NCBI RefSeq assembly: GCF_014270065.1
Contig: NZ_JACNME010000001.1
Coordinates: forward strand, 434,001-498,000
Origin: Quadrisphaera sp. RL12-1S
GTDB lineage: Bacteria; Actinomycetota; Actinomycetes; Actinomycetales; Quadrisphaeraceae
Length of the DNA: 64,000 bases
Reading direction: 5' to 3'
In this document: positions 1 through 6,810 of the stretch, one piece after another
Layout: each line of letters opens with the position of its first letter
Position numbering within the stretch: position 1 is the stretch's first letter
The notes under the pieces: model-generated
What the model was told of the DNA's origin: nothing
The model's database searches: none
What the model saw: only the letters and a program-made list of their open reading frames with translations
Program-made: the position numbers and the translations under genes

Positions 1-145
1 CGACGGGCATGCCGGTGAGCAGGTAGAGGAGGTCTCCGGGGCTCCGGCGCAGCCACCCGAGGACCACGGACGAGGCGGGGCGGGACGCGGCGGGCGGGGC
101 GGCGGGAGCCGTCGCCGCCCGCGGCGCCGTGGTGGTGTTCGTCAT
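1..145 (-). CDS. Sensor-domain protein, N-terminal fragment (probable sensor histidine kinase)
   Basis: Only the first 48 codons are inside the window; the gene continues past base 1. The ATG is at 145. After a Thr/Ala/Pro-rich start of about 25 residues, the sequence reads VLGWLRRSPGDLLYLLTGMP. That resembles the entry into the multi-pass 'putative sensor' domain of actinobacterial two-component histidine kinases, where a LLYLLxGxP stretch starts the first membrane helix. This is family resemblance over a short stretch, so the kinase assignment is inference. No strong ribosome site precedes the ATG. A CAGGCT hexamer lies seven bases upstream and could be a -10 element of a near-leaderless transcript. 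The terminator at 199-226 separates it from the racemase operon. Confidence 0.5.
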   Translation of the reverse strand, partial: MTNTTTAPRAATAPAAPPAASRPASSVVLGWLRRSPGDLLYLLTGMPV

Positions 146-198
146 GGGGAAGAGCCTGGTCGGACAGCGCATCGCCGACCATGGTGCGGCCCGGTGTC

Positions 199-226
199 TG
201 CGGGGTGGGGGTGGCCCCACCCCGCA
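199..226 (-). terminator. Hairpin terminator of the racemase/transporter operon
   Basis: A perfect 12-bp stem (199-210 with 215-226) closed by a GTGG loop lies 57 bases beyond the racemase stop. A second stem of 9 bp (249-257 with 272-280) sits between it and the stop codon. No T-tract follows, which is usual for actinobacterial terminators. Confidence 0.7.
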
Positions 227-282
227 GCACCCGGTCAGCCCCCCTGGCGGTGCGCCGCCCCAGGGCCCTGCCGGCGCACCCG

Positions 283-1014
283 TCAGCGCAGGGCGAACCG
301 CTGCAGGTCCCCGGCGTACGCCTTGGCCGGCGGCCGCGCGTACTCCCCGCGCCGGCTCGTGGACAGGCCCGCGAGCACCAGCCCCTGGGCCAGGCCGACC
401 GCCGCGGCGACGCCGTCGACCACGGGCACGCCCAGCTCGGCCGCCAGGGACGCCGCGAGGTCGGTCATGCCGGCGCAGCCGAGCACGAGCACGTCGCTGC
501 CGTCGTCGTCGAGGGCCTTCGCGCAGGCGGCGGCGGTGGTGGCCCGGGCCAGCGGGTCGGTCTCGAGCTCGAGCACCGGGATCTCGCAGGCGTGCACCCC
601 CGCGCAGTGCTCGCCGAAGCCGTAGCGGACGGCCAGCTCGCGGGCCCGGGCGGTGGTCCGGCCCAGCGTGGTCACCACGCTGAAGGATCGGCCCACGAGC
701 ACCGCGGCGTGCATGGCGGCCTCGGCGACGCCGACCACCGGGCCGCGGGCCACCTCGCGGCAGGCGTCCAGGCCGGGGTCTCCGAAGCAGGCGACGACGT
801 GCGCGTCGGCCCCGGTGGCGCTGCCCTCGAGCACCGCCTCGAGCAGGCCGGGCACGGCGAGCGCCTCGTCGTAGTGGCTCTCGATGCTCGCCGGGCCGGA
901 GCGGGAGGTGACGGCGCGCACGGTGGTGCCCGGGCCTGCTGCGGCCCGGGCACCTTCCGCGACGAGCGCCGTCATGGACCCCGTGGTGTTGGGGTTGACG
1001 ACGTCGATGATCAC
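283..1014 (-). CDS. Asp/Glu/hydantoin racemase family protein
   Basis: 243 residues, the usual size for hydantoin racemases. It carries the N-terminal NPNTT signature at residues 8-12 and two cysteines in the expected places: Cys76 in ACFGDPG and Cys180 in LGCAGM, the acid/base pair of the cofactor-independent racemases. The likely role is racemisation of 5-substituted hydantoins or a related allantoin-type substrate in the cytoplasm. The GTG start overlaps the transporter's stop as GTGA, so the two are translationally coupled. Pairing with an NCS1 transporter supports a hydantoin or purine-degradation substrate. No hydantoinase or carbamoylase is in the window, so the true substrate is open. 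Confidence 0.85.
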   Translation of the reverse strand: MIIDVVNPNTTGSMTALVAEGARAAAGPGTTVRAVTSRSGPASIESHYDEALAVPGLLEAVLEGSATGADAHVVACFGDPGLDACREVARGPVVGVAEAAMHAAVLVGRSFSVVTTLGRTTARARELAVRYGFGEHCAGVHACEIPVLELETDPLARATTAAACAKALDDDGSDVLVLGCAGMTDLAASLAAELGVPVVDGVAAAVGLAQGLVLAGLSTSRRGEYARPPAKAYAGDLQRFALR

Positions 1015-2660
1015 CGGACGTCGACCACCGCGGGCGCCGTGGCGCGGTCGTCGTGGGTGGTGCCGTCGGTCATGCCGGGCTCGGTCTCGGCGACCGCGAT
1101 GGCGGCCAGGGTCGGTGACCCGGGGCGCAGCGCGAGCGCGCGGTAGACCACCAGGCCGAGGCCGCAGCCGACGAACCACGCCCAGTCGCTGATCCACAGC
1201 GCCTCGCCCAGCAGGCGGGGCAGCAGCACCGAGGCGATGGCCACGCCGCCGGCGACGCAGGTGGCCACCAGGGCGTCGGGGTTGTAGCCCTTGCGGTACC
1301 AGTACCCGCCGCGCTCGTCCATGGAGTACATGGCGTCGACGGCGATGCGCTGCTTGCGCACGAGGAAGTAGTCGGCGATGAGCACCCCGAACAGCGGGCC
1401 GATGAGCGCGCCGAGGATGCCGAGCGTGTAGTGGATGGCGGTGTCGTTGGCGTACCAGTTCCACGGCGTGAGGACCACGGACCCGACCGCGGCGATCATG
1501 CCGCCGGCGCGCCAGGAGATCTTCTGCGGGTTGACGTTGGAGAAGTCGAAGGCCGGTGCGATGAAGTTGGCGACGATGTTGATGCCGATGGTGGCGGTGG
1601 TGAACGTGACCGCCCCGAGCACCACGGCGAAGGTGGAGTCGATCTGCGCCACGGTCTCGACAGGGTCGGTGATGAGGCGGCCGTAGACCGGCAGCGTCGC
1701 CGCGGCGGTGAGCACCGTCAGCAGCGAGAACAGGACGAAGTTCACCGGCAGCCCGAGGAAGTTGCCCTTCTTCACGGCGCTGAAGCTGCGGGCGTAGCGG
1801 GAGAAGTCGCCGAAGTTGAGCATCGGGCCGGAGAAGTAGGCGACCACGAGCGCGGTGGCCGACAGCATCGTGCCGAGCTGCTGCAGCGGCGTCAGCGCCT
1901 TCTCCGACAGGGTGAGCGAGACGTTGAAGTCGGCCTTGACCAGCAGGTACCCGCACAGGACGAACATCACGACGTAGACCGCCGGTCCGCAGAAGTCGAT
2001 GAACCTGCGGATCGACTCCATGCCGCGCCAGAACACCGCCGCCTGCACCGCCCACAGGAAGGCGTAGGTGGCGTAGCCGAGCACGCTCAGCCCGAGGAAG
2101 CCGTGCTGCGAGGCGTCGGCGTAGGGCGCCAGTCCCGGCCACAGCCGGATGAGGACGACGTCGAGCGCCGCCGAGGCGAGGTAGGTCTGGATGCCGTACC
2201 AGGCCACGGCGATGGCGCCGCGGATGATCGCGGGGAGGTTGGCGCCCTTGACGCCGAACACCGCGCGGTTGACGACGGCGTAGGGCACGCCCGTCACCTG
2301 GCTCGGCTTGGCCACGAGGTTGCACAGGAAGTAGACGATGGTGATGCCGGCGATGAGCGCGACGAACACCTGCCAGCTGGCCAGGCCCAGGGCGAACAGG
2401 CTCCCCGCGGTGACGTACCCGCCGACGCTGTGCACGTCGGACATCCAGAACGCGAAGAGGTTGTACGAGCCCCACTTCTGCTCGCGCAGCGGGGCGAGGT
2501 CGGCGTTGGTCAGGCGCGGGTCGTAACCGGGCTTGATGAGCGCGTCCCCGGCGGCGCCGTGCGCCGCGACGGGCGCCGGGGCGGTGGGACCGTCGACGAC
2601 GACACCGGCGGACGGCGGTGAGCTGCTGGCGCCGGAACGGCGCGTGGTGGTCTCGGGCAC
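1011..2660 (-). CDS. NCS1 nucleobase/hydantoin:cation symporter
   Basis: 549 residues with about twelve membrane segments. It has the NCS1 hallmarks: the N-terminal LTNADLAPLREQKWGSYNLF stretch, FAFWMSDVH, and GPMLNFGDFSRYARS in mid-protein. The family (Mhp1, PucI, Fur/Fcy types) imports allantoin, hydantoins, uracil or cytosine with sodium or protons. The adjacent racemase favours hydantoin or allantoin. The GTG at 2660 was chosen because an AGGAGG ribosome site lies just upstream and the conserved region begins about 50 residues in; the first 50 residues are Ala/Pro/Ser-rich. It sits between the GntR gene and the racemase on the same strand, and the GntR protein is the probable regulator. 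Confidence 0.9.
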   Translation of the reverse strand: MPETTTRRSGASSSPPSAGVVVDGPTAPAPVAAHGAAGDALIKPGYDPRLTNADLAPLREQKWGSYNLFAFWMSDVHSVGGYVTAGSLFALGLASWQVFVALIAGITIVYFLCNLVAKPSQVTGVPYAVVNRAVFGVKGANLPAIIRGAIAVAWYGIQTYLASAALDVVLIRLWPGLAPYADASQHGFLGLSVLGYATYAFLWAVQAAVFWRGMESIRRFIDFCGPAVYVVMFVLCGYLLVKADFNVSLTLSEKALTPLQQLGTMLSATALVVAYFSGPMLNFGDFSRYARSFSAVKKGNFLGLPVNFVLFSLLTVLTAAATLPVYGRLITDPVETVAQIDSTFAVVLGAVTFTTATIGINIVANFIAPAFDFSNVNPQKISWRAGGMIAAVGSVVLTPWNWYANDTAIHYTLGILGALIGPLFGVLIADYFLVRKQRIAVDAMYSMDERGGYWYRKGYNPDALVATCVAGGVAIASVLLPRLLGEALWISDWAWFVGCGLGLVVYRALALRPGSPTLAAIAVAETEPGMTDGTTHDDRATAPAVVDVR

Positions 2661-2776
2661 GGGGTCCTCCTCGGGGCGGGTGCTGCTGCTCTGCGAGGAC
2701 GCTAGGAAGCCCGTGTTGCCGTGGAGTTGCCCTCGTCGTATATCTCCGGGCCCCCTCCCCGCGACGAGCGGGGCCG
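2661..2776 (-). promoter_or_regulatory. Regulator-transporter spacer with ribosome site
   Basis: This 116-base gap holds the AGGAGG ribosome site of the transporter and a rare A/T patch (CGTATATC, 2737-2744). The patch is a plausible -10 or GntR operator core, but no full palindrome is visible, so this is inference. Confidence 0.35.
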
Positions 2777-3469
2777 TCAGCCGGGGACGTCGCCGAGGGG
2801 GACGTCGGCCACGACCTCCTCGAGGCGGTGCTGGTGCTCCCGCGCCACCGCCACGAGCGCGTCGGGGTCGCGCCGCGCGAACGCCTCGAGCATCAGCGCG
2901 TGCTCGGCGTGCAACCGCTCGCGCGACTCCCACGTGGACCAGCGCATGGGCTGCACCGCCTCGGTGAGGTTCCACGCCTGCTCCACCATGCCCAGCAGCC
3001 TCGGCATGGCGGCTGGCGCCATCAGCGCCACGTGGAACGCGCGGCTGCGCTCGTGGTAGCTGCGCAGGTCCCCGGCGGAGAGGCACTCGCGCAGCGCGGC
3101 GAGGGCCTGACGGGCCGCCTCGACGTCGTCGTCACCGGCCCGGGGGGCCGCAGCGCGCAGCGCCGCCTCCTCGAGCGCCCCGCGCACCACGTACAGCTCG
3201 GCCAGCTCCCCTCCGGACAGGCGGGCGACCGCGTACCCGGCGTGGGCGCGGTGGACGACGAGCCCCTCCCCCACGAGCACCTGCAGCGCCTCGCGCACCG
3301 GGATGGGGCTGACGCCGAAGGCCTCCGCCACCTCGCGCAGCGGGATCGCGCAGCCCGGTGGCGCGTCCCCGGACAGCACCGCGCGGCGCAGCTCGGCGAG
3401 CACGCCGCGAGCGGGGTGGTCGCCGGCCGGCGCGCGCAGGCGTGCGACGAGGGGCGAGGGGTGCCGCAC
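2777..3469 (-). CDS. GntR-family regulator with FCD effector domain
   Basis: 230 residues. The N-terminal winged helix includes IPLREVAEAFGVSPIPVREA (about residues 42-61), the classic GntR recognition segment. The rest is an all-helical FCD domain with the histidines typical of metal/ligand binding (SRAFHVALM, EHALMLEAF, EHQHRLEE). FCD regulators sense small carboxylates or catabolic intermediates and usually repress a neighbouring uptake operon, here the NCS1 transporter and racemase. The GTG at 3469 is chosen because TAGCCT (3476-3481) stands exactly six bases upstream, fitting a leaderless mRNA; no Shine-Dalgarno is present. Confidence 0.88.
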   Translation of the reverse strand: MRHPSPLVARLRAPAGDHPARGVLAELRRAVLSGDAPPGCAIPLREVAEAFGVSPIPVREALQVLVGEGLVVHRAHAGYAVARLSGGELAELYVVRGALEEAALRAAAPRAGDDDVEAARQALAALRECLSAGDLRSYHERSRAFHVALMAPAAMPRLLGMVEQAWNLTEAVQPMRWSTWESRERLHAEHALMLEAFARRDPDALVAVAREHQHRLEEVVADVPLGDVPG

Positions 3470-3475
3470 CGGCGC

Positions 3476-3481
3476 AGGCTA
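3476..3481 (-). promoter_or_regulatory. -10 element for leaderless GntR gene
   Basis: TAGCCT on the minus strand, six bases before the GTG at 3469. Transcription from it would begin at the start codon. Confidence 0.55.
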
Positions 3482-3482
3482 G

Positions 3483-3507
3483 GTCCCCCGCGGCCGGCAC
3501 GGGGGAC
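3483..3507. terminator. Short hairpin downstream of tRNA-Thr
   Basis: GTCCCCC (3483-3489) pairs with GGGGGAC (3501-3507) around an 11-base loop. It could terminate the tRNA transcript. It also sits just upstream of the GntR -10, so an operator role is possible. Confidence 0.4.
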
Positions 3508-3570
3508 TGCGGAGCCGATCCGCCGGCCGGTGCGGGCCGGTGCCGGCCGGGAAGGACCGGGGAGAGCTGG

Positions 3571-3646
3571 TGGAGCCGCCTGAGAGAATCGAACTCTCGA
3601 CCTATTCATTACGAGTGAATCGCTCTGCCGACTGAGCTAAGGCGGC
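3571..3646 (-). tRNA. tRNA-Thr (anticodon CGT)
   Basis: Reading the minus strand, the acceptor arm GCCGCCT pairs with AGGCGGC. The D-arm, a 7-base anticodon loop CTCGTAA (anticodon CGT, codon ACG), the T-arm with GTTCGATTC, discriminator T and an encoded CCA are all present. Mature 5' end at 3646; CCA occupies 3571-3573. Confidence 0.95.
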
Positions 3647-3679
3647 GCGCACAGCGGCGAGCGCCGCGCGACGGCCCCC

Positions 3680-3685
3680 ACCATA
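3680..3685 (-). promoter_or_regulatory. -10 element of tRNA-Thr promoter
   Basis: TATGGT on the minus strand, about 33 bases before the mature tRNA 5' end, in an otherwise G+C-rich spacer. No clear -35 was seen. Confidence 0.45.
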
Positions 3686-3751
3686 CCCGGCGCGCCAGCC
3701 CGGACACGCCGGACCGCTCAAGCCCGTGCCCCGGCGCGCCGTAGACCAGGC

Positions 3752-4060
3752 ATGCACGACGAGACCACCCCCTCCGCCACCCGGCTGCGCGGCGGCGCAC
3801 CCACCGGTCCGCGCTCCGCGGGCCTGGCCGTGGTGCTGCCCCCGCCGGCCGCCACAGTGGTGGACCTCGACGCCCGGCGCGCCCGCAGCACGGTGGTCGA
3901 CCTCTCCGCGGTCGAGCGCGGTCCGCGGTCGGCCCGCCCGCAGGACGCCCTGGTCGACGCGGCCTCCGGCCCGGCGCTGGCCCTGGCCGGCGCGGACGAG
4001 TCCACCCTGAGCATCCAGGACCGCATCCGGCTGCGGGCGCTGGAGGTCACCCGTCCCTGA
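3752..4060 (+). CDS. Hypothetical protein
   Basis: 102 residues with no recognised domain. It is Ala/Arg/Val-rich with a repeated VVDL motif (TVVDLDARRARSTVVDLSA, about residues 35-53) and a tail, STLSIQDRIRLRALEVTRP, that looks like a real amphipathic helix. The ATG has only a weak ribosome site (ACCAGG). It ends 6 bases before the convergent peptidase gene. A minus-strand frame over the same bases (3718-4050) is also open but is Ser/Arg-rich with no plausible start, so this strand is preferred. Confidence 0.45.
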   Translation: MHDETTPSATRLRGGAPTGPRSAGLAVVLPPPAATVVDLDARRARSTVVDLSAVERGPRSARPQDALVDAASGPALALAGADESTLSIQDRIRLRALEVTRP

Positions 4061-4066
4061 GGCGGC

Positions 4067-5668
4067 TCAGCTGCAGGTGGCGTCCTTGCCCGGCAGCACC
4101 CCGCTGAGCAGGTAGCCGTCGACGGCGCCGTCGACGCACGCCGAGCCCCGCCGGTAGGCGGTGTGTCCCTCGCCCCTCCAGGTCAGGAGGCGCCCCGACG
4201 ACAGCTGCGCGGCCAGCGACTGCGCCCACACGTACGGCGTGGCGGGGTCGTCGGTGGTGCCGACCACGAGCACCGGCGGTGCACCGGCCGCCGTCACCGG
4301 CCCGGGGGTGCGCGTCGGCGGGACCGGCCACACCCCGCACTGCACGGCGCCGTAGCTGAGCGAGCGGCCGAACGTGGGCGACCGCTGCTCGAGCTGGGAC
4401 GCCTCCGCCGCCATGGCCTGTGGGCTGGCGTCGACGGGGCGGTCCAGGCAGCTGATCGCGGTGAACGCCTGGAGGATGTTGGAGCTGTAGGTGCCGTCGG
4501 GCTGCCGGCCGGCGTACGCGTCGGCCAGCTGCAGCAGGCGGGAGCCGTCGCCGGCGCGGGCCTGGGTGACCGCGCTGTCGAGCAGGGGCCAGGTGCCCGA
4601 GTCGTACAGCGTGGCGATGATCCCCTGGAAGGCCAGCGGAGCCGTCAGCGGGCGGTTCGGGTCCGACGTGCCCAGGGGCCGCTGCCGGGCCCGGTCCAGC
4701 ACGTCCCGGACCTGCTGGACGACGGCGTCCGCGGTGTCCCCCAGCGAGCACCCGGAGCGCTGCGGGCAGGCCTGGGCGTACGCCCGCAGCGACTGCTCCA
4801 GCCCCTCGGCCTGCACGAGGTCGACGTCGCTGGCGCTGGAGGACGGGTCGAGCGCGCCGTCGAGCACCACCCGCCCGACGCGCTGCGGGAAGCGCCCGGC
4901 GTACTCGGCCCCGAGCAGCGTGCCGTAGCTCTTGCCGAGGTAGTCGAGGCGGTCCGCCCCGACCGCGGCGCGCAGCACGTCCAGGTCGCGCACGGCGTCG
5001 ACCGTGCCGAGGTGGCCGAGCAGCAGGCCGGCGTCCACCTGGCAGCCCTGCGCGAACGACTGGGCCTCGCGGGTCTGCTCGGCCAGGCCAGCCTGCGTGG
5101 TCGGGTCGGCGGGGTCGGAGCGGTAGGCGTCGAAGTCGGCGTCGGACAGGCACTGGACGGGCTCGGAGGAGCCCGTGCCGCGCGGGTCGAACGCGACGAC
5201 GTCGTAGTGCTCCTCGACGGCGTCGCTGACCACGGCCTGCACCCCGCCGCGCAGCCAGGCGACCCCGGAGGCCCCCGGCCCGCCCGGGTTGACCAGCAGC
5301 GAACCGGTCTTCTCGCCGGGGTCGGTGGCCGGGTGGCGCGCCAGCGCCAGCGCCAGCTGGTCCCGGTCCGGCTGGGACCAGTCGACCGGCACCTGCACGG
5401 TGGTGCACTGCAGCCCCCCGCCGCAGTCGGTCCAGGTGGGGCGCTGCTGGTAGTAGCGGGCGTACGCGGGATCCGTGGCCTGCTCCCCCGGCACCGCGGT
5501 GGCCGAGGAGGTCGGCGGCAGGGTCGTGGGGGAGCCGCCGGACGGTGCCGGGGGCCCGCTGCACGCTCCGAGCACCAGCGCGAGGACGACGGCCGGCACC
5601 GCGACGAGGCCGGTCGGTGCGGCACCGAGGCCCAGCGGGCGACGACGACGGGGAAGCGCGTCGCTCAC
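4067..5668 (-). CDS. Secreted lipoprotein alpha/beta hydrolase, tripeptidyl aminopeptidase-like
   Basis: 533 residues. An Arg-rich start, hydrophobic segment and LGAC lipobox (Cys36) mark a lipoprotein attached to the outer face of the membrane. The oxyanion stretch is NPGGPGASG (127-135) and the nucleophile elbow is GKSYGT with Ser247. The acid is in TTDDPATPY and the histidine in EGHTAYRR near the end, inside the TAP-like C-terminal domain. This is the peptidase-S33 / tripeptidyl aminopeptidase family of Streptomyces. It is likely to clip short peptides from protein N-termini. Its GTG overlaps the holB stop (GTGA). The same neighbour pairing (SCO3540/SCO3541) is known in Streptomyces. Confidence 0.87.
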   Translation of the reverse strand: MSDALPRRRRPLGLGAAPTGLVAVPAVVLALVLGACSGPPAPSGGSPTTLPPTSSATAVPGEQATDPAYARYYQQRPTWTDCGGGLQCTTVQVPVDWSQPDRDQLALALARHPATDPGEKTGSLLVNPGGPGASGVAWLRGGVQAVVSDAVEEHYDVVAFDPRGTGSSEPVQCLSDADFDAYRSDPADPTTQAGLAEQTREAQSFAQGCQVDAGLLLGHLGTVDAVRDLDVLRAAVGADRLDYLGKSYGTLLGAEYAGRFPQRVGRVVLDGALDPSSSASDVDLVQAEGLEQSLRAYAQACPQRSGCSLGDTADAVVQQVRDVLDRARQRPLGTSDPNRPLTAPLAFQGIIATLYDSGTWPLLDSAVTQARAGDGSRLLQLADAYAGRQPDGTYSSNILQAFTAISCLDRPVDASPQAMAAEASQLEQRSPTFGRSLSYGAVQCGVWPVPPTRTPGPVTAAGAPPVLVVGTTDDPATPYVWAQSLAAQLSSGRLLTWRGEGHTAYRRGSACVDGAVDGYLLSGVLPGKDATCS

Positions 5669-6810
5669 GGGCGGAGGGCGAGGGCCATGGCCTCGACGGC
5701 GAGGAGCGGGCTGACGCTCGCGGCGATGCGCCGCCGCGCCGTGGAGACGGCGTCGAGCCGGGCCAGGGTCTGCTCGGGCGTGCCGCGGCGGGCCAGGGCG
5801 CCCACCTCGCGCGAGAGCTCGGCGTTGACGAGGTCCACGCCGGCGCCCAGCTGCACCACGAGCACGTCGCGGTACAGGGACGCGAGGTCGACCAGCGCCC
5901 GGTCGAGCACGTCGCGGCGGGCGCGGGTGGCCCGCTTCTTCTGGTCGTCCTCGAGGGACTTGACCTGGGAGCGCAGCGCCGGCGGCAGCGACCCGGCGGC
6001 CTCGGCCCCCAGCGCCCGCAGCAGCTCGGCGCGCTCCGCCGCGTCGCGCTCCGCGGTGGCCGCGGCGGCCTCCTCCGAGGCGACGTCCACCAGCTCCCCT
6101 GCCCGCACCACGGCCTCCCCCACGCCCGTCACCTCGAACGCCAGCTGCAGCACCTGGCGGCGGCGCAGCCTGGCCCCCTCGTCGCGCGCCAGGCGGCGGG
6201 CCAGCCCCACGTGGCTCTGCGCCGCACGCGCGGCGTAGGCCGCCATCGTCGGGTCGATCCCGTCGCGCCGCACCAGCAGCGCGGCGACGTCGTCCGGGGA
6301 GGGCACGCGCAGCCGCACCGGGCGGCAGCGCGACTGGATGGTGGTCACCATGTCCTCGGGGCTGGGGGCGCACAGGAGCCACACGGTGCGCGGCGGCGGC
6401 TCCTCGATCGACTTGAGCAGGGTGTTGGCGCTGTGCTCGGTGAACCTGTCGGCGTCCTCCACGAGCACCACCCTCCAGCGCCCGGCCGAGGGCGCGCGGG
6501 CGGCGCGCTGCACCAGGGCCCGCACGTCGTCGACGCCGATGCTGAGCTTCTCGGTGGCCACCACCTGCACGTCGGCGTGGGTGCCGGCCAGCACGGTGCG
6601 GCAGGCGTGGCAGGTGCCGCACCCGCGCTCGCCGAGCGCCTCGCGCTCGCACTGCAGCGCCGCCGCGAAGGCCCGCGCGGCGGTGGACCGGCCCGAGCCG
6701 GGCGGCCCCGTGAACAGCCACGCGTGCGTCATGGCCGACGGCGCGGTGACGGCCCCGCGCAGCTGCGCGACCACGTCGGGCTGGCCCGCCACGTCCTCCC
6801 AGACGCTCAC
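5665..6810 (-). CDS. holB: DNA polymerase III delta' subunit
   Basis: 381 residues. It is an AAA+ clamp-loader subunit starting VSVWEDVAGQPDVVAQL. The Walker A region, GPPGSGRST (35-43), has Arg for the catalytic Lys, so it is not expected to hydrolyse ATP, as in other delta' proteins. The zinc module uses Cys54, 64, 67 and 70. The SRC arginine-finger motif is present (QSRCRPVRL), and the C-terminal collar domain follows. It works with DnaX and HolA to load the beta clamp. Both ends overlap neighbours by four bases, tmk upstream and the peptidase downstream. Confidence 0.93.
   Translation of the reverse strand: MSVWEDVAGQPDVVAQLRGAVTAPSAMTHAWLFTGPPGSGRSTAARAFAAALQCEREALGERGCGTCHACRTVLAGTHADVQVVATEKLSIGVDDVRALVQRAARAPSAGRWRVVLVEDADRFTEHSANTLLKSIEEPPPRTVWLLCAPSPEDMVTTIQSRCRPVRLRVPSPDDVAALLVRRDGIDPTMAAYAARAAQSHVGLARRLARDEGARLRRRQVLQLAFEVTGVGEAVVRAGELVDVASEEAAAATAERDAAERAELLRALGAEAAGSLPPALRSQVKSLEDDQKKRATRARRDVLDRALVDLASLYRDVLVVQLGAGVDLVNAELSREVGALARRGTPEQTLARLDAVSTARRRIAASVSPLLAVEAMALALRP

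Noticed and set aside
2734-2746. GntR operator at the A/T patch before the transporter.
   Set aside because: Only a TATA core is seen, without symmetric flanks, so it is noted in the region entry but not claimed as an operator.
3358-3618. A small plus-strand frame ending SRLRESNSRPIHYE.
   Set aside because: Its end is the reverse translation of tRNA-Thr and its start lies antisense to the GntR gene.
3718-4050. Minus-strand alternative to the hypothetical gene at 3752-4060.
   Set aside because: Ser/Arg-rich, no ribosome site and no plausible helix pattern; the plus frame looks more protein-like, though neither is certain.
5665-6810. holB Walker A Arg-for-Lys as a damaged gene.
   Set aside because: Loss of ATPase function is normal for delta' subunits; zinc and SRC motifs are intact.
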